Of a stretch of DNA of 64,000 nucleotides, positions 45,721 through 54,249 are shown piece by piece. This DNA is from Clostridiales bacterium (GTDB lineage: Bacteria > Bacillota > Clostridia > Peptostreptococcales > Acidaminobacteraceae). The stretch is taken from positions 1 to 64,000 of the forward strand of contig JAEIOD010000014.1 in the NCBI GenBank assembly GCA_016342415.1, in the 5' to 3' direction. Made by a program: the position numbers and the translations under genes. The stretch's first letter is position 1; each line of letters opens with the position of its first letter. Below the pieces are notes generated by a model. It was not told the DNA's origin. It made no database searches and saw only the letters and a list, made by a program, of their open reading frames with translations.

Positions 45721-45742
45721 AAGATGTGCCGAAGATGTGCCC
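45721..45742. promoter_or_regulatory. Tandem 11-bp direct repeat upstream of the repeat-protein gene
   Basis: AAGATGTGCCG and AAGATGTGCCC follow each other directly. Direct repeats with an 11-bp period fit OmpR-family response regulator binding. They lie 46 bp before the repeat-protein start, and an OmpR-type regulator is encoded downstream. Confidence 0.45.
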
Positions 45743-45753
45743 GGAATATGCTT

Positions 45754-47391
45754 TTATAGCAAATTTAAAACAATAACAAAGAATAATAATAATGTGACAA
45801 TGGCATCCTGGAACTTCATTCTAAAATGACGAATAGAACGCCAAAACACTGCATCGGATTTTACAAATAGCCTAAGCGTACTCCATGCAATCGCCATATA
45901 GACCAAGTACTCTAATACGTACTGATTGTCATAACTCACTTTTTTTATGTAATAGATGCTTTTTTTAAGGGACTCGCTATGCATATCATTTATACTTAAG
46001 AATGATGGCAATACATCCAATTGAATGACAAATGTCAAGATACATAAAGCAGACAACATCACAACACCTGCTAATTGACCTTTATTGATTTTTTTGTTCT
46101 TCACTGGTTCACCAAAGAAAATCCTAGAAAACTTTATAAATGAAACCATCGTCCCCAAACTTACCAGTCTAAATAAATTTAAATGAAGTTCCGATACCAT
46201 ACTTAATTTCATCATACTTTTGCTTAAAAAGCCTACAAAAAGTGGCGCTCCTGTGATAGAGAGAATCCCGATAAACATGCATAGTGTCAGTAGGGGATGT
46301 GCTCTTCCTATGCCTTTTATTTCAGATACCCTTCTAAAACCATACTCATTAATGATAATACCAGCACCTAAGAACAACAAACTCTTAAATAAAAAGTGAT
46401 TGAATATATGCATATAGGCACCAATTGTACCGATATCAGTGTGACTTGCCAGACTCATCATTATCAGCCCAATTTGAGAAATTGTGTGAAATGCTAAAAT
46501 CGCCTTAATATCTTTTTGACTAACTGCAAAAATAATGCCTGAAATTGCAGTAAAGAATCCCAAGTAAAACATCACTTGATATACACTGTCTACTTGATAT
46601 ACTTCCAATATTCTTATCAAACCATAAATCCCTGATTTGACCAGCAAACCTGAAAGCAACGCTGATATATGTGACGGTGCCGCTGTATGTGCTCTTGGTA
46701 GCCACTCATATACTGGCAATAAAGCAGCTTTTACACACATTGATACAAAAAAACATGTGAAACTGACCTGTATCACCGTATAATCAACCGACATATAATC
46801 TTGTTCCATCAGGAATAATTTTACAAGTGACATGTTCAAAGTGCCTGCTTTTAGATACAAGAGAGCCACACCGAGTAAATAGACCATCATACCAAAACTA
46901 TTAAACAATAAATAGTAGAGTCCGGCTTTTAAGGAAATACCATCTTTCTTATATAAAATGAGAATTGCTGAAATAATTGTAATGATTTCTATTAAAACAA
47001 ATAAAGTGAAGAAATCATTGATTTGAACAAAACCAAAAAAACATCCCTCAAGAAACATTAAGAAGAATAGAAACTTAAAATCTGTTTTTTTCTGATTCCA
47101 AGCATAAATAAGGATAACCCACCAGATGATGACTCCCATTGTTATAAACAATAGACTCAGGTTATCAATTTTAAATTCTATCCCACTTTGCCTAGACCAT
47201 CCACCAAGAGTAAATCTTATAATACCTTCCTTTAGACAAATATCCCATAACCAAACCAGCAAGACAGTAATAACTGTTTGAATCAGATAAACACTATAAT
47301 TGAACAGTTTTTTATTTAAGATATATATGAAGATAGAAATAATTATTGGAATGAAAATTAACAGCTGTGATATTAATACGGTTTTATTCAT
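45754..47391 (-). CDS. mrpD: Antiporter subunit MrpD/MbhH, second copy (proton-conducting membrane subunit)
   Basis: The 545-residue protein has about fourteen transmembrane helices and the conserved ion-path residues: Glu in FVLIEIITI, Lys in CVKAALLPVYEWLPRAH and Lys in LVKSGIYGLIRI. It closely resembles the upstream copy, including GFVQINDFF and GIGRAHPLLTLCM, so a tandem duplication is clear. It translocates protons or Na+ with the other Mrp subunits. The start follows AAAGGATATGTTAA. A degenerate fragment of mrpC lies directly upstream. Confidence 0.88.
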   Translation of the reverse strand: MNKTVLISQLLIFIPIIISIFIYILNKKLFNYSVYLIQTVITVLLVWLWDICLKEGIIRFTLGGWSRQSGIEFKIDNLSLLFITMGVIIWWVILIYAWNQKKTDFKFLFFLMFLEGCFFGFVQINDFFTLFVLIEIITIISAILILYKKDGISLKAGLYYLLFNSFGMMVYLLGVALLYLKAGTLNMSLVKLFLMEQDYMSVDYTVIQVSFTCFFVSMCVKAALLPVYEWLPRAHTAAPSHISALLSGLLVKSGIYGLIRILEVYQVDSVYQVMFYLGFFTAISGIIFAVSQKDIKAILAFHTISQIGLIMMSLASHTDIGTIGAYMHIFNHFLFKSLLFLGAGIIINEYGFRRVSEIKGIGRAHPLLTLCMFIGILSITGAPLFVGFLSKSMMKLSMVSELHLNLFRLVSLGTMVSFIKFSRIFFGEPVKNKKINKGQLAGVVMLSALCILTFVIQLDVLPSFLSINDMHSESLKKSIYYIKKVSYDNQYVLEYLVYMAIAWSTLRLFVKSDAVFWRSIRHFRMKFQDAIVTLLLFFVIVLNLL

Positions 47392-47575
47392 TTAACATAT
47401 CCTTTTCACCAAGTACTAACCATCTCATAGTACAACAATCGTTTAATGTATTAACGCTCAGCTATAAAACAAGAGCACTAATAGAAGCATTAATTATGTT
47501 CGTTCTAACCATCCATGTGATAGTGGATTGACCATACTATATAAATACAATAGTATTTGTCATCTAGGAATTCAA
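47392..47575 (-). pseudogene. Decayed 3' fragment of mrpC
   Basis: This stretch aligns base by base with the 3' part of the intact mrpC and its junction to mrpD (49217 to about 49400). Shared landmarks include CCTTTTCAC at 47401 and 49227, AGTAC, CAAGAGC and ACCATA at 47531 and 49361, with only a few indels. No open frame survives. It is the remnant of a tandem duplication that copied the end of mrpC with mrpD. Confidence 0.75.
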
Positions 47576-49216
47576 TCATTTTATATAATTTAATAACAAA
47601 ACAAAGAATAATAACAATGAAACAATGGCATCTTGAAACTTCATCCTGAAATGACGTAGATCATGCCAGAACTTAGAGTCTGAATTAACCAACAGCTTCA
47701 ATAAAATCCATGCAATAGTCATATAGCCTAAGTATTCTAATATATACCGATTGTTATAAATTCCTTTTTCAATATAATGGATACTATCTGTAATAGAATT
47801 ACTGTAAACACCATTTATACTCAAAAAAGATGGCAAAATATCCAGTTCAGCTATAAATGTTAAGATGCAAAACATTGTCATTAAAAGAACACCCGTCAAT
47901 TGGCCTTTATTAATCTTCATCTTCTTGGAAGGTTCACCAAAGAAGATTCTTGAAAACTTAATGAAGTAAAGCAAAGTGCCTATACTAATAATTCTATATA
48001 GATTCAAATGAAGCTCTGAGGTCATACTTAGTTTTATCATGTTCTTACTTAAGGATCCTATAAAGAGCGGCGCACCTGTAATAGAAAATATCCCTACTAA
48101 CATACAAGCAGTGAGAAGAGGATGTGCTCTACCTATACCTTTTATTTCGGATACTCTTCTTACACCATATTCATTGATTATGATGCCTGCTCCTAAAAAC
48201 AATAAACTCTTAAATAGAAAGTGATTGAACAAATGCATATATGCTGCTAATGTACCGACATCGCTATTATTTCCAAGGGCCATTATAATTAAACCGATCT
48301 GAGATATTGTACTGAATGCTAAAATAGCTTTAATATCTTTCTGACTAATAGCAAACAAAATTCCTGAAATTGAAGTAAAGAATCCTAAATAAAACAAGAT
48401 TGTGTAAGCACTGTCAATATCATATATATCCATTATTCTAATCAATCCATATATCCCTGTTTTAACCAACAGTCCTGAAAGTAACGCTGAAATATGAGAC
48501 GGAGCTGAGGTATGAGCTCTAGGTAACCAATCATACACGGGAAACAATGCGGCCTTTACACACATTGAGACTAGAAAGCATACAAAACTGACTTGAATGA
48601 CCGAATAATCGACAGACATGAAATCAAGTTGCATTAAATATACTTTCACAAGTGATATATTCAGAGTACCTACCTTAAGATATATCAGAGTTATACCAAA
48701 CAAATATATCATCATACCAAAACCATTGAACAGTAAATAGTACAGTCCTGCCTTTAAAGAAATACCGTCCTTCTTATACAAAATAAGAATTGCTGAAATG
48801 ATTGTAATAATTTCTATCAAAACAAATAGAGTAAAAAAATCATTAACCTGAACGAAGCCAAAAAAACATCCCTCAAGAAACATTAAGAAGAACAGAAACT
48901 TGAAATCTGATTTTTTCTGATGCCATGCATAGATTATGACAACCCACCAGATGATGACTGCCATTGTCATAAACATCAAACTCAGATTATCAATTTTAAA
49001 TTCTATTCCAATTTGCTTGGACCAACCTCCAAGAGTAAAGTTAATAATCCCTTCACTTATACAAGACATCCATAACCAAGCCACTCCAAGAGTAACAGCG
49101 GACTGGGTCAAATAAACACTATAATTAAACGATTTATTATTTAGGATATATATGAATATTGAGTTCACAATTGGAATAAAAATCAATAGTTTTGAAACGA
49201 GCACAACTCCATTCAT
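47576..49216 (-). CDS. mrpD: Antiporter subunit MrpD/MbhH, first copy
   Basis: The 546-residue protein has about fourteen transmembrane helices with the same channel residues as the second copy (Glu in FVLIEIITI, Lys in CVKAALFPVYDWLPRAH and LVKTGIYGLIRI). The start overlaps mrpC by 4 nt (ATGA), so it is the original position in the operon. The order of the operon matches the Mbh/Mrp arrangement E-F-G-(MbhD)-(MbhE)-B-C-D. Confidence 0.9.
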   Translation of the reverse strand: MNGVVLVSKLLIFIPIVNSIFIYILNNKSFNYSVYLTQSAVTLGVAWLWMSCISEGIINFTLGGWSKQIGIEFKIDNLSLMFMTMAVIIWWVVIIYAWHQKKSDFKFLFFLMFLEGCFFGFVQVNDFFTLFVLIEIITIISAILILYKKDGISLKAGLYYLLFNGFGMMIYLFGITLIYLKVGTLNISLVKVYLMQLDFMSVDYSVIQVSFVCFLVSMCVKAALFPVYDWLPRAHTSAPSHISALLSGLLVKTGIYGLIRIMDIYDIDSAYTILFYLGFFTSISGILFAISQKDIKAILAFSTISQIGLIIMALGNNSDVGTLAAYMHLFNHFLFKSLLFLGAGIIINEYGVRRVSEIKGIGRAHPLLTACMLVGIFSITGAPLFIGSLSKNMIKLSMTSELHLNLYRIISIGTLLYFIKFSRIFFGEPSKKMKINKGQLTGVLLMTMFCILTFIAELDILPSFLSINGVYSNSITDSIHYIEKGIYNNRYILEYLGYMTIAWILLKLLVNSDSKFWHDLRHFRMKFQDAIVSLLLFFVLLLNYIK

Positions 49217-49554
49217 TTACTCACATCCTTTTCACTAAGCTCAGTCCAACTCAGAGTACCATAATAGTGAAAAATTTTAACACTGAACATCAAAGCAAGA
49301 GCGGTGATGGACGCGCTTATTACAATTGCAGTAATCATAAGCGCTTGAGGCAATGGATCTACCATATTTGTTGTTGCTTCTGTGATAATCGGAATTTGAT
49401 CACCCGAATATCCTGCCAGAAGAATAAATAATAAGATAAGGGCAGCTTGGACAATATTAAAACAAATGATTGATTTAATTATATTGTCACTGACACAAAT
49501 GCCATAAATTGCAACACCGATGATTGCTAATGCTAATATCATATCAAAAATCAA
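49213..49554 (-). CDS. mrpC: Antiporter subunit MrpC (NuoK-like)
   Basis: The 113-residue protein has three transmembrane helices, with the NuoK-type Glu in PIITEATTNMVDPLPQALMIT and the DPLPQALxxTAIVI signature. The start codon is TTG, overlapping the mrpB stop as TTGA, with GGAGGG 5 nt upstream. An in-frame ATG at 49542 is too far from that site. Confidence 0.9.
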   Translation of the reverse strand: MIFDMILALAIIGVAIYGICVSDNIIKSIICFNIVQAALILLFILLAGYSGDQIPIITEATTNMVDPLPQALMITAIVISASITALALMFSVKIFHYYGTLSWTELSEKDVSK

Positions 49555-49958
49555 CTGTTACCCTCCTCAATAAAAATTATAAACAGCGATACAAAACCAA
49601 CGGCTACTTTTGCACCGATCAGTAGATTCAGTATCAGCAAGTAAATTCTCCTGACTGCATATGGATACTCCATAGGAATTATATTGGTAAAGAAATATCC
49701 TGTAGTGATGAATCCTATAAATATGACCAATGGCAAAAATACAAATAAGTACTTGTCAATTTTTAGCATTTTGGTGATATTAAAGGGATGTGCATCCTTA
49801 ATAAAAAAATACATCAAATAACTGGTTGCAAGTATTACACCACCTTGGAAACCACCTCCTACAGACGTATCTCCATTAACTATAATGTAAATACCAAACA
49901 AGATCAGAAATGGTAGCAATATTCGACTGATTGTTATTAAAATTTTAGAATATGTCAT
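49551..49958 (-). CDS. mrpB: Antiporter subunit MrpB
   Basis: The 135-residue protein has four transmembrane helices and the MnhB signature GDTSVGGGFQGGVILA. It overlaps the preceding gene by 4 nt. MrpB helps assemble the antiporter membrane arm. Confidence 0.9.
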   Translation of the reverse strand: MTYSKILITISRILLPFLILFGIYIIVNGDTSVGGGFQGGVILATSYLMYFFIKDAHPFNITKMLKIDKYLFVFLPLVIFIGFITTGYFFTNIIPMEYPYAVRRIYLLILNLLIGAKVAVGFVSLFIIFIEEGNS

Positions 49959-50227
49959 AGTAAGTCCTCATCTTTTATAGCCATGAACGCAATACCGGTC
50001 ACCACCACTAACAAAATACTCGCTTCAAAGAAGGAGTCAAACAATCTATAATCTAGGTATATTGCTGTTACCAGATTTAGTGAGCTCGTCTCTTGTAAAC
50101 CTTTACTTATATAATAGGATTGACTTATGTCATTATAAGTCAGATTATCGCCGTTAATATGCCCCAATATTTGAGTCAGCATAATGATGATCAAAAGAGC
50201 AATTGCAAATTTTTTTAGTTTATTCAT
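49955..50227 (-). CDS. Antiporter subunit MbhE-like (MrpA C-terminal domain equivalent)
   Basis: The 90-residue protein has an N-terminal helix and a C-terminal helix separated by a soluble segment, with RLFDSFFEASILLVVVTG, the characteristic motif of MbhE and the end of MrpA. It starts 8 bp after the upstream gene, after TTAGGTGAGGTT. In classical Mrp it is part of MrpA; here it is a separate gene. Confidence 0.8.
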   Translation of the reverse strand: MNKLKKFAIALLIIIMLTQILGHINGDNLTYNDISQSYYISKGLQETSSLNLVTAIYLDYRLFDSFFEASILLVVVTGIAFMAIKDEDLL

Positions 50228-50235
50228 AACCTCAC

Positions 50236-50766
50236 CTAATCAATAGTCTCTTCATCTATCAGCCTAACGATTCTAATACCATGATATTTTAGAGCCAACG
50301 CCTCAAATTTATCAATCATGACATTGGACTTCTTACATATCATATCGTAACGTTTCTTTTTGGCATTGTAATCTATTATGACATCAATATCTTGCCTTCT
50401 AAAAGCACCATGGATACTTTTTGCTTCATCATCATATACTTCTTCTGAATCAATTAACTTTAGATTCAAGTTTTCATCTTTACAAAACTCAACAAGTAAA
50501 TCTTGATACACAAATGGTCTCTCAGATCTTTTCATCACAGTGAATGTTCTTTGTTTAGAAATTGCAATTAGAAATATAAGTGGTATAAAGGCACTACCGA
50601 CTGAAATTTCAGCTAAAGCTACATCTGGTGCATGATTATAGAAATATAAACTGGCGGCAATCAAAGAAAAAACCGAAAAGAATATAATTATACGTTTATT
50701 ATTTTTTTCAAATACAATAGCCAAAGTAACGCTCAATAATAAAATCATCAAAGTGTATTTAATCAT
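50236..50766 (-). CDS. MbhD-like antiporter subunit (DUF4040) with extra soluble C-terminal domain
   Basis: The 176-residue protein has about three transmembrane helices to residue 75, ending in the DUF4040/MbhD signature NHAPDVALAEISVGSAFIPL. It then has about 100 soluble residues (AFRRQDIDVIIDYNAKKKRY and ALKYHGIRIVRL) that ordinary MbhD proteins of about 90 residues lack. The extension might bind a partner or ligand. It overlaps mrpG by 4 nt. I cannot name a family for the extension. Confidence 0.75.
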   Translation of the reverse strand: MIKYTLMILLLSVTLAIVFEKNNKRIIIFFSVFSLIAASLYFYNHAPDVALAEISVGSAFIPLIFLIAISKQRTFTVMKRSERPFVYQDLLVEFCKDENLNLKLIDSEEVYDDEAKSIHGAFRRQDIDVIIDYNAKKKRYDMICKKSNVMIDKFEALALKYHGIRIVRLIDEETID

Positions 50767-51035
50767 TTTTTTTGCTCCTCATGTGCAGCTTGTGTAATAA
50801 TATGATTGATAACCGGATTGGTCAATAATATGAACAACATCACAATTCCCAGCTTCACCGACATGCTATTCCATCCGGATTTAATCATCAGAGCCAGTAT
50901 AAGAGCCAACATGGCCATCGTATCAATTAGACTGCTGGTCAATAGTTTCGGGAAAATGCCCTCTAACTTATTGATGCCTATTGCACCAATAATCAGAAAA
51001 AACATGGCGATAACAAGTAATATATTGGCTATCAT
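50763..51035 (-). CDS. mrpG: Antiporter subunit MrpG
   Basis: The 90-residue protein has three transmembrane helices. It shows FFLIGAIGINKLEGIFPKLL, corresponding to the MnhG/PhaG IGxxGxxRxxD-type segment with KLEG here, and the C-terminal LLTNPVINHIITQAAHE. Its start overlaps mrpF by 4 nt. Confidence 0.88.
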   Translation of the reverse strand: MIANILLVIAMFFLIIGAIGINKLEGIFPKLLTSSLIDTMAMLALILALMIKSGWNSMSVKLGIVMLFILLTNPVINHIITQAAHEEQKK

Positions 51036-51283
51036 TTTTGACCTCCCGCTATAAACTTTGTTAAAAGGATCAACGACAGAAACCCGATGATGGAATAGGC
51101 AATTGCAATATCCATGACCAGTTGTAGTTGATTTTCAATGGCATAAGTAATGATTAACATAACTGTTAATATGGCAATCAGATTCAATGATAATAATTTT
51201 TCCCAAATCGATTTACCCCGTATCAAACGGATAAATACAATACCTAATGTTATTAAGATAACAATCATGGTTGTTTTTAACAT
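51032..51283 (-). CDS. mrpF: Antiporter subunit MrpF
   Basis: The 83-residue protein has three transmembrane helices (MnhF/PhaF type), with IRGKSIWEKLLSLNLI and DIAIAYSIIGFLSLI. Its start overlaps the mrpE stop by one base (TAATG). Confidence 0.88.
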   Translation of the reverse strand: MLKTTMIVILITLGIVFIRLIRGKSIWEKLLSLNLIAILTVMLIITYAIENQLQLVMDIAIAYSIIGFLSLILLTKFIAGGQK

Positions 51284-51771
51284 TATCTTCTCCTATATAA
51301 GAATGGTTTTTGATAACCAATAATCTCCGCTTTCATTTCTTCAACATCACTAGGACATTTCGAGAATCCAACAACCGACAGAGTCTGATCCGATACATTG
51401 ATTGTGATGGTTCCCGGTGTTAATGTAATCGCATTGGCTATCAACGTGATGATCACGATATTCTTAGTTGTCAATTCCACTTCGAAAGTTGTATAACTGC
51501 TTTCATTTTTCATTATCCGTACAACATGTTGCAAAGAAGATCTTGTGATTGAAACCACAACAATCAAACCAAACCATACGAACCGCCATGCCGGTGGCAG
51601 TTTCAAGATATCATCATCCAGTTCAAACATGATATGATAAGTCATCTTGATGATAAGCACACTAAAAACAGTACCATAAATCAGTACCTGCAAGTCTGTA
51701 TTACCATTTAAGATCATCCAAAAGAACATCAATAAGATATACAATTGAAATTGTTTGAGCAGCCTTTTCAT
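51283..51771 (-). CDS. mrpE: Antiporter subunit MrpE
   Basis: The 162-residue protein has two or three transmembrane helices near the N-terminus and the MnhE signature TLTPGTITINVSD. It is the first gene of the nine-gene operon, with AAGGAGA before its start. A TATAAT 25 bp upstream (51790-51795) would give a very short leader. Confidence 0.88.
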   Translation of the reverse strand: MKRLLKQFQLYILLMFFWMILNGNTDLQVLIYGTVFSVLIIKMTYHIMFELDDDILKLPPAWRFVWFGLIVVVSITRSSLQHVVRIMKNESSYTTFEVELTTKNIVIITLIANAITLTPGTITINVSDQTLSVVGFSKCPSDVEEMKAEIIGYQKPFLYRRR

Positions 51772-51814
51772 ATAAAATCTCCTTGATTCATTATACCCTT
51801 AATAAACACAAAAA

Positions 51815-51839
51815 AATCAGCTCAAAAATTAAGCTGATT
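51815..51839 (-). terminator. Terminator of the DUF134 gene
   Basis: AATCAGCT / AGCTGATT is an 8-bp stem around 9 nt at 51815-51839, followed on the minus strand by seven T residues. It lies just upstream of the mrp operon. Confidence 0.8.
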
Positions 51840-52281
51840 ATAACGGACTATTTTTTTTACAGTTTTCCCTACAGAACTTTTCCTTGTTTAGACATTCCGT
51901 ATTTTCAGCACCACAAGCAGGGCATATTGCCTCCCCTTCAAAATTCATTGAAAATTCTTCTCCACATGCCTGGCAAGTATAGGTACAAATATTGTAAGTA
52001 TATTTACCACCGGTTATATGAATGCCTTTTCCATTGGTTAAAGCAAGTGCTACTTTCCTTCTTGCACTTTCAATAATGTTCTGGAAAGTCTGCCTGGAAA
52101 CAGACATGAGTTCTGCACATTCTGCTTGATTTAAACCTTCTATGTCTTTTAGGCGCATTGCCTCAAGTTCCTCTAATTTTAATGTCACAGTCTCTAATTT
52201 GCTCTTTGGTACGCCACATGGTTTAAATAAAGTATGTTCCGGCATAAAAGAAATCTTCCGCCACTTTGTTGGTCTTGGCAT
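51838..52281 (-). CDS. DUF134-family HTH protein with C-terminal zinc-ribbon cysteines
   Basis: The 147-residue protein opens MPRPTKWRKISFMPEHTLFK, the DUF134 signature, with a sigma-like helix-turn-helix LNQAECAELMSVSRQTFQNI. Its C-terminus has CQACGEEF and CPACGAE and then C-x6-C-x3-C, an added cysteine-rich end. DUF134 proteins are presumed regulators of metal or electron-transfer genes. The start at 52281 follows GGGAGG. It lies 89 bp downstream of the permease genes, with a palindrome over its extended -10. Confidence 0.85.
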   Translation of the reverse strand: MPRPTKWRKISFMPEHTLFKPCGVPKSKLETVTLKLEELEAMRLKDIEGLNQAECAELMSVSRQTFQNIIESARRKVALALTNGKGIHITGGKYTYNICTYTCQACGEEFSMNFEGEAICPACGAENTECLNKEKFCRENCKKNSPL

Positions 52282-52307
52282 ATTTCCTCCCAATCTCTAC
52301 TGATTAG

Positions 52308-52328
52308 ATATATTATACCATAATATAT
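52308..52328 (-). promoter_or_regulatory. Palindromic promoter region of the DUF134 gene
   Basis: ATATATTAT / ATAATATAT is a 9-bp-arm palindrome around ACC. On the minus strand it includes TGGTATAAT, an extended -10 (TATAAT at 52317-52312). No -35 is evident. Confidence 0.45.
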
Positions 52329-52370
52329 GTTTTATTGTCTTTATAAACATACAATTTGTGTCATTAAGTT

Positions 52371-53042
52371 TTATCCTATTGCACCAACTGGACATACATT
52401 TAATATCTCCTCAGAGACTTCTTTGCCATCACGTATTGCAAAGCCTTTATCGGTTTTTATAATGACATCAGGGTAATCATTTAAACACCTTTCACAGAGT
52501 ATACAAACGGAATCGTCTATCACAATATTCCCTATGGTCATCTTAATATCTGATGGCTTTAAAAATCGACCAACAATCATGGCCATAATCATAATGGCTA
52601 CTACAGTGAGTGCCCATCTAACCACCATATACTCAACACCCATGAATTTTGCTTCATTGATAAGCATAGGTATCTTTACAACTGCCCAAGTCGATAAAAT
52701 AATCATGATATTTTTTATACCTGCACCTTTTTTAAACAAAGTTTTGCAGACAGGGAAAGCTGCGTATATTGGACCAGCAGATAAAGAACCAATTAAAAAT
52801 GACAATCCATACCCTTTTATACCTGATCCATCACCAAAGTATTTCATGATGACAGGAGTGGGTACCCATGTTTGAATTAAAGAAGTTAATATAAAAACTG
52901 CTGGTAGAATTTGTAGCATTTCTATGAAATAATACTTACTTTGTATAAGACCTTCAACAAAGTATGACGGTTTAAATAATGCTACCAAAATATAAGCTAT
53001 GATTGCTACGATCAAAATCTTATTTTTCTTGATTAGTTTCAT
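52371..53042 (-). CDS. Permease, C-terminal half (DUF318/ArsP-like) with ferredoxin domain
   Basis: The 223-residue protein has about five transmembrane helices typical of the second half of DUF318/ArsP permeases (LSFLIGSLSAGPIYAAFP). It ends in a ferredoxin-like domain of about 45 residues with C-x2-C-x2-C (CILCERC) and a later C in NVCPVGAIG, a 4Fe-4S site with C-P context. A permease bearing a ferredoxin suggests redox-linked transport. It overlaps the upstream half by 4 nt. The substrate is unknown. Confidence 0.75.
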   Translation of the reverse strand: MKLIKKNKILIVAIIAYILVALFKPSYFVEGLIQSKYYFIEMLQILPAVFILTSLIQTWVPTPVIMKYFGDGSGIKGYGLSFLIGSLSAGPIYAAFPVCKTLFKKGAGIKNIMIILSTWAVVKIPMLINEAKFMGVEYMVVRWALTVVAIMIMAMIVGRFLKPSDIKMTIGNIVIDDSVCILCERCLNDYPDVIIKTDKGFAIRDGKEVSEEILNVCPVGAIG

Positions 53043-53515
53043 AAAATCACCCCCATTGATAATGCAATTAATATAGCAAATACAAAACTTACACTGTTTC
53101 TTACAATGGTAAACTTTTTACCAAAGGTCTTGATTTCAAGTGGCATTGTTAAAAAACCAACCATGGTTAAAGTGGTTAAAAAAGCGGTTAATGTGACTAT
53201 GCCTGCACCACTTGATTTCAGTGATCCAATCAATGGAAATGCTACAAAAGCAGGTATTAATGTAATGGTACCTAACACAGCTGACAGGATGACAGCTAAA
53301 AAGCCCGATTCACTTCCAATTAGTGATTCTATTGTCTCTGATGGTATCAATGTTAACACCAAACCGATTAATAACAGAATGCCGACAATATCAGAAAGCA
53401 TACCCTTCATCATATTTCTAGCTTGTTTGATGGTAATAACGGTTTTATCCTTATCTTTTTTCAGTGATACCCCTAATGCAATAACTGCTAATGCAATCAA
53501 AATTATTGTACTCAT
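53039..53515 (-). CDS. Permease, N-terminal half (DUF318/ArsP-like)
   Basis: The 158-residue protein has about four transmembrane helices with GTITLIPAFVAFPLIGSLK and GAGIVTLTAFLTTLTMVG, typical of the first half of DUF318-type permeases. Together with the next gene it makes one split transporter. The start follows AAAGGATGAATT. It diverges from a Crp/Fnr regulator. Confidence 0.75.
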   Translation of the reverse strand: MSTIILIALAVIALGVSLKKDKDKTVITIKQARNMMKGMLSDIVGILLLIGLVLTLIPSETIESLIGSESGFLAVILSAVLGTITLIPAFVAFPLIGSLKSSGAGIVTLTAFLTTLTMVGFLTMPLEIKTFGKKFTIVRNSVSFVFAILIALSMGVIL

Positions 53516-53548
53516 AATTCATCCTTTCTCTTTTAAGTATCTTTAGTG

Positions 53549-53587
53549 TATAATATTAATCAAGCAAATAAAGTTACCACGGTAACT
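53549..53587 (+). promoter_or_regulatory. Promoter -10 and Crp/Fnr-type palindrome
   Basis: TATAAT at 53549-53554 is followed at 53572-53587 by AGTTACC-AC-GGTAACT, 7-bp arms around two bases. The palindrome lies downstream of the start site, just before the ribosome binding site, consistent with autorepression by the adjacent Crp/Fnr protein. Confidence 0.65.
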
Positions 53588-53600
53588 AATTGGAGGTTTT

Positions 53601-54236
53601 ATGAAAAATATTTTACAAGAGTTCCCTATGTTTCAAACTGTTGATCTAAAAAAAATACAGTATTCAACAAAAACTTATCCGGAAAAGAGTATTATAAAAT
53701 TTTCAGGAGATACCTGCGAAACTTTTGGTGTCATCCTTTTTGGTGAAGCGGTTATTGAACACATCGATAGTGATGGCAATCTTATGACCGTGGCTTCTTT
53801 TGAAGCTGCAGCTACCATTGGAGGTAATAGAATGTTTGCAAGTGATAACGCATTTCCAATGACGATCAGTGCCAAACAAACAACAGGAATTCTATACATT
53901 GACAAAGAGACTATCATGAATCTCTGTCAAACAAATAGAATCTTTTTAGAGTATTTCTTAAGGGATGTTGCCAACAAAAGCGACTTGTTATCTCATCGTA
54001 TCCGTAACTTGAAATTTGTCAGTATAGAAGATCAGATTGTTAATTATCTTAAAAAAGTAAAACTCTCTAATAATAGTGATATTTTCGATCTCAAGATTAG
54101 TAAAAAAGAATGGGCAGAACGGATGGGAATACAAAGAACCTCATTGTCGAGAGCGCTTCAAAAAATGAAAAAAAAAGGATGGATTTCATATAAAAACCAT
54201 CACTTTGAACTAGTAAATTCTAAAATATTCGATTAA
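53601..54236 (+). CDS. Crp/Fnr-family transcriptional regulator
   Basis: The 211-residue protein has an N-terminal cNMP-type beta barrel (FGVILFGEAVIEH) and a C-terminal winged helix ending MGIQRTSLSRALQKMKKKGWI, the Crp recognition helix. The N-terminal half has only two scattered Cys (SGDTCET and NLCQT), not an Fnr-type cluster. It is divergent from the permease pair and probably controls it. The start follows TTGGAGG. Confidence 0.88.
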   Translation: MKNILQEFPMFQTVDLKKIQYSTKTYPEKSIIKFSGDTCETFGVILFGEAVIEHIDSDGNLMTVASFEAAATIGGNRMFASDNAFPMTISAKQTTGILYIDKETIMNLCQTNRIFLEYFLRDVANKSDLLSHRIRNLKFVSIEDQIVNYLKKVKLSNNSDIFDLKISKKEWAERMGIQRTSLSRALQKMKKKGWISYKNHHFELVNSKIFD

Positions 54237-54249
54237 TGCTTCGTATGTC

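Noticed and set aside
52534..53546. Two long plus-strand frames opposite the split permease
   Set aside because: The permease halves have ribosome binding sites, 4-nt coupling and membrane/ferredoxin motifs; the plus frames have none.
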